Shown one piece after another: positions 33,749 through 41,140 of a stretch of 55,124 nt of DNA. Positions within the stretch are counted from its first letter, which is position 1; each line of letters opens with the position of its first letter. The stretch comes from an uncultured Oscillospiraceae bacterium (GTDB taxonomy: Bacteria > Bacillota > Clostridia > Oscillospirales > Oscillospiraceae). The DNA is taken from NCBI GenBank assembly GCA_910587395.1, contig CAJULJ010000016.1:1-55124 (forward strand), read 5' to 3'. The position numbers were made by a program, and so were the translations under genes. The notes beneath the pieces were generated by a model. It saw only the letters and a list, made by a program, of their open reading frames with translations, had not been told where the DNA came from and ran no database searches.

Positions 33749-34880
33749 TGGATTCCAGGCTTTGGGGGGTGGTGAGGTCTGTGCCGGAGCATCCCGTCAG
33801 GACCACCACCTTCCCCTGCCGGAACAGGAGATAGGAGCTGTCCCGGCAGGTATAGCATTCGTCAAAGCCCAGGCCGGGGGTGGACGCCCACTCCAGCTCA
33901 CCCCAGAGAAAGGCTCCGTTCCGGGTCTCCTCCCGCCGATGGGCCAGGACCCATCTCGCCAGGCCCTCGCTGACGCATTCATACCGCTCGGTGGTCAGGA
34001 TATGGTGGGTGTTCGGCTCTCCTCCGTCGGTGAGCTCACGGTACTCCAAAAAATCCACCAAAATCGAGCCAAAGCCCTCCAGACGGCGGGAATAGCCGCT
34101 GCTGGGCAGGTCCAGGTCCACGGCCATCACCACCGGCCACTCCTGGCAGGCTTCCACCGTGGCAGTATATGTTTCGTTGAGAGAGTACCATTCCAGGTCC
34201 ACAGTTTTGCCAAAGCCCAAGGGCTCTGCCACGACCAGAAACAGTATCATGCACAGCAGAGGCGTTTGCAGACGGCCGCCCCAATCCAGCACTGTAGCCG
34301 CGCGGCCCGGGTCCTCCACCCGGCTGGTCCGGCGGCATCGGGCAAAATACCATCTGGAGTACACCCACTGTCCCAGGACGTACAGCGCCGCCAGAACAAA
34401 ATAGAGCAAATAGAGCAGGCCCAGGTTGGTGGCCAGGCTGGCGGCGGCATTCCGCTGGGAGGGCATGGTCCATACGAAGGCAAGCGCGCCGATGCACAGC
34501 GCGATGAGCAGGGTTTGCCAGATCCGGGGCCGGTATTTTTTCCAAAAACGTTCCCATTCCAGTTGGCCGTCGGTCTGGATTGGGGCGGGGGTCCTGCCCG
34601 GCGCGGAGCGAAAGAGCAGCATTCCCCGCAGGCTTTGGACCAGCTCCCACCCCGCGTCGGAGCAGAGCTGGAGGCAGTCGGCATCCGTGTCCCCGTCAAA
34701 GCCGCTGCGAATGTCCAGGTCCACAAAATGGCTGGGCTGCTCCGCTCTTTGGAGGCGGGCGATACAGCCCAGATAAATGCGCGCCAGTCCCCAGCCCTGC
34801 GCCGCCTTGCGGTCCAGCCATGCCTGGGCCGCTTTATAATTCATGGCCTCATAGGGAAAAAATCGAAATTCAGTGTTCAT
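33726..34880 (-). CDS. DUF2812 domain membrane protein
   Basis: 384 aa. Residues about 1-100 match DUF2812: FFPYEAMNYKAAQAWLDRKAAQGWGL, then FVDLDIRSG and AGWELVQSLRGMLLFRS. Two to three TM helices follow (about 120-140, 150-175, 215-235) and an extracytoplasmic beta-rich domain. DUF2812 genes are usually paired with a PadR repressor, as here. ATG 34880 overlaps the PadR stop by 11 nt, so translation is coupled. Function unknown; it is often thought to act in envelope stress. Confidence 0.85.
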   Translation of the reverse strand: MNTEFRFFPYEAMNYKAAQAWLDRKAAQGWGLARIYLGCIARLQRAEQPSHFVDLDIRSGFDGDTDADCLQLCSDAGWELVQSLRGMLLFRSAPGRTPAPIQTDGQLEWERFWKKYRPRIWQTLLIALCIGALAFVWTMPSQRNAAASLATNLGLLYLLYFVLAALYVLGQWVYSRWYFARCRRTSRVEDPGRAATVLDWGGRLQTPLLCMILFLVVAEPLGFGKTVDLEWYSLNETYTATVEACQEWPVVMAVDLDLPSSGYSRRLEGFGSILVDFLEYRELTDGGEPNTHHILTTERYECVSEGLARWVLAHRREETRNGAFLWGELEWASTPGLGFDECYTCRDSSYLLFRQGKVVVLTGCSGTDLTTPQSLESIRTRTGT

Positions 34881-35202
34881 GTCCTGTCCCCCCGCGCAAG
34901 AGCCGGGCTCCGTCCAACACTTGACGGCGGAGCCGGTCAAATTCGTGTTCCAGCGCCTCCAGGCCGCTGGAGGTCAGCTCGTAGGATTTTCGGCCTTCCT
35001 TTGTGCCGCACAGGCGGATGTAGCCCTCCTCTTCAAAACGCCCCAGCAGGGCGTAGAGTGTCCCGGCGCCGATGACCACCCGGCCCTGGGTCAGAGCGGT
35101 GACATACTGCATGATGCGGTAGCCGTGCATGGGTCCGCTGTGGAGGGAGAGCAGGACGTAGTACATCTGCTCGCTGAGGATCTCCAGCTTTTTTCTCGCC
35201 AT
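34870..35202 (-). CDS. PadR family transcriptional repressor
   Basis: 110 aa, a compact PadR winged helix of the s2 type: MYYVLLSLHSGPMHGYRIM, GAGTLYALLGRFEEEGYI and GRKSYELTSSGLEALEHE. A TATCGA-N3-TCGATA palindrome and a second near-copy overlap its promoter, so it very probably represses its own operon. ATG 35202 follows a GGAGGGAG site. Confidence 0.92.
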   Translation of the reverse strand: MARKKLEILSEQMYYVLLSLHSGPMHGYRIMQYVTALTQGRVVIGAGTLYALLGRFEEEGYIRLCGTKEGRKSYELTSSGLEALEHEFDRLRRQVLDGARLLRGGTGHEH

Positions 35203-35220
35203 TGCTCTCCCTCCTCTGTA

Positions 35221-35276
35221 TATCGAACATCGATACCTTGTACTTTGATTATATAGCGACGTTCGATATATGTCAA
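35221..35276 (-). promoter_or_regulatory. PadR promoter with two operator dyads
   Basis: On the minus strand a consensus TTGACA (35271-35276), 17-bp spacer, TATAAT (35248-35253). One near-palindrome (TATCGA-N3-TCGCTA) fills the spacer; a perfect one (TATCGA-N3-TCGATA, 35221-35235) lies just downstream. Confidence 0.85.
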
Positions 35277-35477
35277 GAGGAGGAGCGCGGGCGGAGCGGC
35301 GGGGCCCGTTTCGCTTTGCGCGCAAGATCGTTTGCGCTGGTTTTGATTTGATTGAAAGCCTAAACTTACCAGCGGGAGGTCCGCATATAAAAATCCAGGC
35401 GGCTCAAACTATGCTCGGATTCCCGATCCGACCGAGAAAGAAACAAACAACCAAGATTCAAAAAGGAGAACAAGGAT

Positions 35478-35744
35478 ATGTCTAACAGCAATAATTCTAA
35501 CCGTCTGGTGGTCCCCGGCGCCCGTGAGGCGATGGACAAGTTCAAGATGGAGGCTGCCAACGAGGTTGGCGTCAACCTGAAGCAGGGCTATAACGGCGAC
35601 CTGACCAGCCGTCAGGCTGGCTCCGTGGGCGGCCAGATGGTCAAGAACGTGTGCCCCGTACGAAAGGTGAGCTTCAGCCGGGAGAGCAGGACAGCAGTGG
35701 GGCATGAATTTTTGGCTGGGTATCAGGCGGCGCTATGCCTCTAA
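35478..35744 (+). CDS. Alpha/beta-type small acid-soluble spore protein, altered C-terminus
   Basis: 88 aa. Residues 1-56 are a classical SASP: LVVPGAREAMDKFKMEAANEVGV, then NGDLTSRQAGSVGGQMVK. SASPs coat and protect spore DNA. After that point the expected end (about 10-15 residues of helix with RMI or KMV) is replaced by an unrelated 30-residue tail NVCPVRKVSFSRESRT...ALCL. A recombination junction near 35650 fits. The protein may still bind DNA but lacks part of the second helix. RBS AAAGGAGAAC precedes the ATG. Confidence 0.7.
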   Translation: MSNSNNSNRLVVPGAREAMDKFKMEAANEVGVNLKQGYNGDLTSRQAGSVGGQMVKNVCPVRKVSFSRESRTAVGHEFLAGYQAALCL

Positions 35745-36031
35745 AAGAAAAGAGAGGGAAATTCGTGCAGCACCACGACATGGGCGCCTATCTGGCCATC
35801 TTTGACAAGTCGTCCGTTCTGACCGGCAAAGCCCTGCCGGACAAGGCGGACAGTTACATCGACCAGCGCTATGTGGACGAGCACCACATCGACACACAGC
35901 GGCGCCTCCGGGCGGAGGAGGATGCGTTTGGGGTGGCCCATCCTGTTCTGGCCGCCCAAGCTCCGGTAATGCCCATGGCGAATGCTGTGGTCATGCCCAG
36001 GTCCCGCTGGAGGCCATCCATAAGGACATGA
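35735..36031 (+). CDS. Hypothetical open frame, probably a remnant
   Basis: 98 aa, no recognised family. It overlaps the SASP tail and contains DEHHIDTQRRLRAEEDAFGVAHPVLAAQ and a Met/Pro-rich end. AAAGAGAGGG lies inside the frame, downstream of the ATG, so there is no proper ribosome site. I think it is the displaced interior of a broken gene; coding potential is doubtful. Confidence 0.25.
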   Translation: MPLKEKRGKFVQHHDMGAYLAIFDKSSVLTGKALPDKADSYIDQRYVDEHHIDTQRRLRAEEDAFGVAHPVLAAQAPVMPMANAVVMPRSRWRPSIRT

Positions 36032-36111
36032 AGAAGCAGGGGCGGCGCAGATATAGGAGGTTCTCCGCTCACGATGTCAAAAAAGCCACTTTTGTGGCTA
36101 AAATCCTATCC

Positions 36112-36140
36112 TTACAAATCATCTCCCAAGGCACTATAAT
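36112..36140 (+). promoter_or_regulatory. Promoter upstream of the MATE fragment
   Basis: TTACAA (36112-36117), 17-bp spacer, TATAAT (36135-36140). Confidence 0.55.
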
Positions 36141-36193
36141 GGCTGCCGAGATTCGGTTTGTCCCCGTGCGCGTGACTTCTATTGTCACAGGAG

Positions 36194-36440
36194 ATGATCC
36201 CCTTGCGAAGAAGAGAAAACGGCCTGGGCTGCGACCCCACGGCGGGGCTGCTGCTCCGGCTGGCCGTCCCCACCATGCTGGCCCAGTTCATCAACGTCCT
36301 TTACAGCATCGTGGACCGGATGTTCATCGGGCACATCGCTGGGGTGGGCAGCCTGGCCCTGGCGGAGGTGGGGGTGTGTGGGCCCATCGTCACCCTGCTG
36401 TCCTCTTTTTCCGTGCTGGTGGGGCTGGGCGGCACGCCGC
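36194..36440 (+). pseudogene. MATE efflux pump, 5' fragment only
   Basis: About 82 residues of a MATE-family drug/sodium antiporter: LLLRLAVPTMLAQFINVLYSIVDRMFIGHI, then the second helix (PIVTLLSSFSVLVGLGGTPL). A real MATE protein has about 450 aa and twelve TM helices; here sequence identity to the family stops after the second helix and the frame runs on into the terminator and 3' end of the opposite-strand DUF1349 gene. The promoter is intact, so a useless stub may be transcribed. The start could be ATG 36194 or TTG 36203 (9 nt after AGGAG). Confidence 0.75.
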
Positions 36441-36445
36441 TGAAT

Positions 36446-36473
36446 GAGGGCGGACTCTTTCGAGTCCGCCCTC
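36446..36473. terminator. Hairpin at the DUF1349/MATE junction
   Basis: A perfect 12-bp stem GAGGGCGGACTC/GAGTCCGCCCTC with loop TTTC. It should end the minus-strand DUF1349 operon, but the T-tract on that strand is absent. The MATE stub begins where that tract should be, consistent with a deletion endpoint. Confidence 0.6.
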
Positions 36474-36486
36474 AAAATGCTGCTGC

Positions 36487-37098
36487 TTATTCTTCATCTG
36501 GGGCCTGCCCGTCATGGGCCGGCCATTTGCACTCGGTGAGCTCCATGTCCGTAAAAACCGCTGTGAAGGAGGAGTTCTCCGGACTGCAGGCGTAGACGCC
36601 GAACCTGATCCGGTCCGCGCCCTCCCACATATGGCACACCCGCATCTGCGTGAAGCGTTCCCCGTCCTGGGAGCACTCAATGCAGTAGTCGTCCTCCCGG
36701 CGGCTGAACCGGTACCACATGGTCTTTACCTGCGCCGGAATGGCGGTGGTGGCCCAGTCCGACCAGCCGTGGTTGGTGACTACGCTGCCCAGGTGCTGAA
36801 ATTCCTCGTTTTCATACTCCACCGACCCCTTGAGCCAGTTTTCGCTGTCCAGATACATGACGATTCCGCATTGGTCGAAACGGTGGTGTGCCCCGGTAAA
36901 ATCGGTTTTGACCACAAAGGAGAAGAACTTTTCCTCCGTTTCCATCTGGAGCACCGGAGCGTTATCGTTGCGGAAATGGTAATAGGTCCTCTGCCATAAA
37001 TCGGTGCCCGGCATGGTGGTGATCTCGATTCTTCCATCCTCCACCGTGTACCGCTCCGGCGTTCGAAGCCAGTTCAATTGATTGATGTCAAAGCTCAT
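36487..37098 (-). CDS. DUF1349 domain protein
   Basis: 203 aa, a concanavalin-A-like jellyroll (DUF1349): DLWQRTYYHFRNDNAPVL, FSFVVKTDFTG, QCGIVMYLDSENWLKGSVEYEN and FGVYACSPENSSFTAVFTDMEL. The family covers intracellular or secreted beta-sandwich proteins with a carbohydrate-related distribution; no signal peptide here. It follows the nitroreductase-like gene by 9 nt and shares its operon. Confidence 0.85.
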   Translation of the reverse strand: MSFDINQLNWLRTPERYTVEDGRIEITTMPGTDLWQRTYYHFRNDNAPVLQMETEEKFFSFVVKTDFTGAHHRFDQCGIVMYLDSENWLKGSVEYENEEFQHLGSVVTNHGWSDWATTAIPAQVKTMWYRFSRREDDYCIECSQDGERFTQMRVCHMWEGADRIRFGVYACSPENSSFTAVFTDMELTECKWPAHDGQAPDEE

Positions 37099-37107
37099 AC
37101 CGATCCC

Positions 37108-37776
37108 TCATTTCCATTGAAAATTTTCTGTCCCTGCGCCCAGCTCAAAGTGATATTTTGCGATGCCCAGATCCATTTTTACATAGAAGGCGTGGCCCGG
37201 CTGGGCGGACACTCTGCTATCCTTCTCCAGCGTGAACAGGAACTTCTGCTGGTTCACCGCTGTGGGCGCCAGCAGAACGGCTTCCATCCCCGCCTTGAAC
37301 CAATCGGGCATGGGCCCGTCCACCTTGGACACTTCCTCCATGGTCTTGGATTTGTGGGGAACACCTTGAGTGGTCCCATGGCCCACCGCGATAACAGCGG
37401 CCAGCTTTTCCCCTTCGTCCAGAGTATAGGCAGACTTCACCTTGCTGAACGTCAGCGCCACCCAGCAGGTGTTCAGTCCCATCGCCTGGGAGCGCAGCAC
37501 CAGCCGCTCTCCCCAGTAGCCGCACTTCTCCTGTAGATCAGGTCCCGCCTTGCCCACCAGGGCGAAGTAGTTGGTTACGTTGCTGAACTTACCGTATCGG
37601 GCCATGGAGCCCTCAAAGGCTTTGGGTTCGTTGGCCACCAGCTGAATATGCAGGCCGCTTTCCCGGTTGCAGGCGTCCACCTCCGCTCGGAGCCGGGCCA
37701 GCTCGTCCGGCTTTAAGGGCTTGTTCAAATACTGCCGGACGCTGTGCCGGACCTGAATCGCTTCCAATTCTGTCAT
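37108..37776 (-). CDS. Nitroreductase-family flavoprotein
   Basis: 222 aa. The Nitro_FMN-reductase fold shows in ELEAIQVRHSVRQYLNKPLKPDEL (FMN phosphate-binding Arg-x-Ser-x-Arg), GYWGERLVLRSQAMGLNTCWVA and VIAVGHG. Such enzymes are FMN- and NAD(P)H-dependent. GGAGG stands 9 nt before ATG 37776; the 18 upstream residues have no ribosome site. First gene of the operon with DUF1349. Confidence 0.9.
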   Translation of the reverse strand: MTELEAIQVRHSVRQYLNKPLKPDELARLRAEVDACNRESGLHIQLVANEPKAFEGSMARYGKFSNVTNYFALVGKAGPDLQEKCGYWGERLVLRSQAMGLNTCWVALTFSKVKSAYTLDEGEKLAAVIAVGHGTTQGVPHKSKTMEEVSKVDGPMPDWFKAGMEAVLLAPTAVNQQKFLFTLEKDSRVSAQPGHAFYVKMDLGIAKYHFELGAGTENFQWK

Positions 37777-37846
37777 GTACGAATTCCTCCAATCATTGGC
37801 TGGCCCTATTATAGCACACTGCCGGCGCAAGGGAAATCGAAACGGT

Positions 37847-37985
37847 CTATTTTTTTGCCGTCTGGTACATCAGCTCGTAAACCCGATCCAGCAGGTACAG
37901 TCCACGCTTAGCATCTTCAGCCTGGGCAATTCCGGCGTTCACGCTGCGGGCGATTTAATTGATGTTCACGCCAATCTTGTGAATC
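37847..37985 (-). pseudogene. 3' remnant of a broken gene
   Basis: On the minus strand a coding-like end reads IARSVNAGIAQAEDAKRGL then YLLDRVYELMYQTAKK and a TAG stop at 37847. An in-frame TAA precedes it, and upstream sequence decays into non-coding. The amphipathic end suggests the C-terminus of a sugar-related dehydrogenase or isomerase; I cannot name it safely. The rest of 37986-38534 has no gene; it holds an ACGGCGGT/ACCGCCGT hairpin (38115-38138). Confidence 0.5.
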
Positions 37986-38534
37986 TCCCACCCCCCATAT
38001 CCAGAGATATGAGGGTAGGGAACGGCAGCGGGGCCAGGCTTTTTTGATAAGTGCCTATCTATTCGAAATCGCATGGCGGCGTCCTCCTATTGCCGCCGCG
38101 TCATTCATAAGAAAACGGCGGTCTTGAAAAACCGCCGTCTGGTGTTCATTTTCGTTTGGGGCGCGTCAATAGCCAGCCGCCATCCAACGGTTTTTTTATA
38201 TGCCGTTGGTCTGGCGGAGAAGCACTCTACGCATAGACATCAATATATTTCCCGGTATCTGGTGAATTTTGAAATGCCTGTTCTGTAAAATGGCCGGCCT
38301 TCAAATGGTCGCGGCCCGGCCGGGATAAATCCTTGGCAAGGCTTCAGCGGTTGGGAAAGGAAACTTCTCATTGATTACAGCATGGTGATTTTTTCCTGCT
38401 CCTTTTTCTCAAAACAAAACTTTTTCAAAATACGAGGACTTTCTCCAGGGGCGTCTTTTTTGTATCCACAGGTTCTGTGCGTATATTTTTTCTCTTAAAT
38501 CCCTGCTTTTGTCAATTGGATGATTTTGTAAAGT

Positions 38535-38592
38535 GCACTCGGAAATATGGGCAATATTTATATTGTCATTTCCGAAGGGCTGGGAGTATAAT
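38535..38592 (+). promoter_or_regulatory. Promoter and operator of the MMPL operon
   Basis: TTGTCA (38563-38568), 18-bp spacer, TATAAT (38587-38592). Overlapping the -35 is a dyad CAATAT-TT-ATATTG (38553-38566) and an outer pair CGGAAAT/ATTTCCG. The upstream part GAAATATGGGCAATAT (38542-38557) recurs exactly at 48106-48121 in inverted orientation, again next to a GCACT. A repressor site is likely; the regulator is unknown. Confidence 0.6.
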
Positions 38593-38626
38593 AATAGCCG
38601 AACGATCTGTGAAAGGAGTCCTTACT

Positions 38627-41140
38627 TTGAGCAAGGCTGTATTGGAACCCACAGAAAAGCAGAGCCCAATGGAACGCATCTCCGCCTTTATTGTAGACAA
38701 GCGGAAGGCATTTTACCTGATGTACATCGGTATGGCTATTTTCTGCGTCTTCTCCAGCAAATGGGTGTCGGTAAACGATGATCTGACCAGCTATCTGCCC
38801 GACTCCACCGAAACCCGCCAGGGCCTCACCGCCATGGAAGAGGAATTCGTCACCTTCGGCACCAGCCGTATCATGGTGGACAATATCTCCTACGCTCAGG
38901 CCGATGCTCTGGCCGAACAGGTCCGGGCCATAGAGGGCGTGAAGAGCGTGGAATTTGACAACAGCCCGGATCACTACACCCACGGCAGCGCCCTGCTGTC
39001 CATCACCTATGACGGCGCCGCCACAGATGAGGTGAGCTTGACGGCGCTGGAGCGTGTAAAGGCCGTCTTAGAGGGATACGATGTGTATGTCACCGGTGAT
39101 ACCGGCGACTCCGCCTCTGCAAGTCTGGCCTCTGAAATGCAGGTGGTCATGCTGGTGGCCGTGGTCATCATTTTGCTGGTACTGCTGTTCACCTCCCAGA
39201 CCTATATGGAGATCCCGGTGCTGGTCATGACCTTTGGCATGGCGGCGCTGATGAATAAGGGAACCAATTTTCTGTTCGGTGAGATTTCCTTCATTTCCGA
39301 CTCGGTGGCCGTGGTGCTGCAATTGGCCCTGGCCATCGACTACGCCATCATTTTGTGCCACCGCTACACCGAGGAGCGGGAGCACCTGGAGGCCCGAGAG
39401 GCGGTAATCATCGCCCTGAGCAAGGCTATTCCCGAGATTTCCGGCAGCTCGCTGACCACCATCTCCGGCTTGGGCGCCATGTGCTTCATGAAATTCGGCA
39501 TCGGCAAGGACCTGGGCGTCATTCTGATGAAGGCCATCGTGCTCAGCCTGCTCAGCGTGTTCACCCTGATGCCCGGCCTGCTGATGAGCTTCTCCAGCCT
39601 CATCGACCGCACCCATCACAAAAACTTTGTGCCGGAGATCACCGGCTGGGGCCGGCTGGCGGTGAAAACCCGGTTCATCATGCCGCCGGTGTTTGTGCTG
39701 CTGATCATCGGCGGGTTCATCTTCTCCAACCGGTGTCCCTACGCTTACGGACTGACGGGCCTGTCCACCATCCGTCAGAACGAGTCCCAGATTGCCCAGG
39801 AAAAGGTGGACGGGACCTTTGGCCGAGTCAATACCCTGGCTGTCCTGATTCCCCAGGGAAACTATGAGCAGGAGGGCCGTCTGCTCCGGGAGCTGGAGCG
39901 GATGGACGAGACGGACACGGTGCTGGGCCTGGCCAACATAGACGCCCTGGACGGCTATGTGCTCACCGACAGGCTGACCCCGCGGCAGTTTGCTGAGATG
40001 GCCGGTCTGGACGTGGAGGTGGCCCGGCTGCTGTACTCCGCTTACGCCGTGAACCAGGAGACCTACGGCCAGCTGGTGTCCGGCGTGGACAGCTACGGCG
40101 TGCCCCTCATTGATATGTTCCTGTTCCTCTATGAGCAGATGGAGGAGGGGTACGTCACGCTGGACGCTGAAATGACCAGTACCATTGAGGACCTGCACAC
40201 TCGGCTCACCGACGCACAGCTCCAGCTCAAGGGGGAAAACTACAGCCGCCTTGTCCTGCAATTGAATCTCCCCGAGGAGAGCGAGGAGACCTTCGCCTTT
40301 TTGGACACGCTCCACGGTGTGGTGGCCCGGTATTACCCTGAGGGTTCTCTTCTGGTGGGCAACTCCACCAGCGACTTTGACCTGTCCACCTCCTTTGGCA
40401 ACGACAATATGCTCATCAGCATTCTGACCATCGTGTTTGTCATCCTGGTGCTGGTGTTCACCTTCAAATCCGCCGGTCTGCCGGTGCTGCTGATCCTGGT
40501 CATCCAGGGCAGCGTATGGATCAACTTCTCCTTCCCCTACTTACAAAACGAGCCCCTGTTCTTCCTCAGTTATCTGGTGGTCAGCTCCATTCAGATGGGT
40601 GCCAACATCGACTACGCCATCGTCATTGCCAACCGCTACGTGGAGCTGAAGCAGGTCATGCCGCTGAAGGACGCGGTGATCGAGTCGCTGAACGAGGCGT
40701 TTCCCACCATCGTCACCTCCGGCACCATCCTGGCCTCCGCCGGCGTGGCCATTGGATTTCTGTCCTCCAACCCGGCCATCGCCTCCATCGGGGTGTGCCT
40801 GGGCCGGGGCACACTGATCTCCATCTTTCTGGTCATGGGCATCCTGCCCCAGATCCTGCTGCTGGGCGACATCATCATTGAAAAGACCGCATTTACCTTA
40901 AAGGCCCGGCTGCCCGTCCAGAGTCAGAGCGGCAATCTGCTGGTCAACGGCCATATTCGGGGCTATGTCTCCGGCATCGTAGACGCGGAATTCAGCGGTG
41001 TGCTCCGGGGCACCATCAACGCTGCGGTGGCGGCGGGCGCTATCCAAAGCGAAGGGGAGTCGTCTCCGCCGGATGAACCTCCCCGGTTAGAAGAGCCTGC
41101 GGCGAATCAGGAGGGAGAGGAGGCGGTCCTCCATGAATAA
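38627..41140 (+). CDS. MMPL/RND-type exporter
   Basis: 837 aa with the duplicated RND topology: TM1 (about 22-40), a roughly 150-residue external domain, TM2-6 (about 175-365), a second TM7 and external domain, and TM8-12 (about 600-760). AIDYAIILCHRY and ANIDYAIVIANRY are the paired TM4 and TM10 segments with the Asp-Tyr pair that carries protons in MMPL proteins. The C-terminal tail is Glu/Pro-rich. Substrates in Gram-positives include lipids and surface polymers. The TTG start at 38627 is 8 nt after GGAG; the longer frame from 38477 overlaps the promoter. It overlaps the next gene by 8 nt. Confidence 0.88.
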   Translation: MSKAVLEPTEKQSPMERISAFIVDKRKAFYLMYIGMAIFCVFSSKWVSVNDDLTSYLPDSTETRQGLTAMEEEFVTFGTSRIMVDNISYAQADALAEQVRAIEGVKSVEFDNSPDHYTHGSALLSITYDGAATDEVSLTALERVKAVLEGYDVYVTGDTGDSASASLASEMQVVMLVAVVIILLVLLFTSQTYMEIPVLVMTFGMAALMNKGTNFLFGEISFISDSVAVVLQLALAIDYAIILCHRYTEEREHLEAREAVIIALSKAIPEISGSSLTTISGLGAMCFMKFGIGKDLGVILMKAIVLSLLSVFTLMPGLLMSFSSLIDRTHHKNFVPEITGWGRLAVKTRFIMPPVFVLLIIGGFIFSNRCPYAYGLTGLSTIRQNESQIAQEKVDGTFGRVNTLAVLIPQGNYEQEGRLLRELERMDETDTVLGLANIDALDGYVLTDRLTPRQFAEMAGLDVEVARLLYSAYAVNQETYGQLVSGVDSYGVPLIDMFLFLYEQMEEGYVTLDAEMTSTIEDLHTRLTDAQLQLKGENYSRLVLQLNLPEESEETFAFLDTLHGVVARYYPEGSLLVGNSTSDFDLSTSFGNDNMLISILTIVFVILVLVFTFKSAGLPVLLILVIQGSVWINFSFPYLQNEPLFFLSYLVVSSIQMGANIDYAIVIANRYVELKQVMPLKDAVIESLNEAFPTIVTSGTILASAGVAIGFLSSNPAIASIGVCLGRGTLISIFLVMGILPQILLLGDIIIEKTAFTLKARLPVQSQSGNLLVNGHIRGYVSGIVDAEFSGVLRGTINAAVAAGAIQSEGESSPPDEPPRLEEPAANQEGEEAVLHE

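Noticed and set aside
35735..36595. A complete small efflux or transposon gene set
   Set aside because: Only a 5' MATE stub and an unrecognised frame without a ribosome site remain; there is no transposase motif or terminal inverted repeat.
38477..38626. A 50-residue N-terminal extension of the MMPL protein
   Set aside because: It overlaps the promoter and operator, and the TTG at 38627 has a good ribosome site 8 nt upstream.
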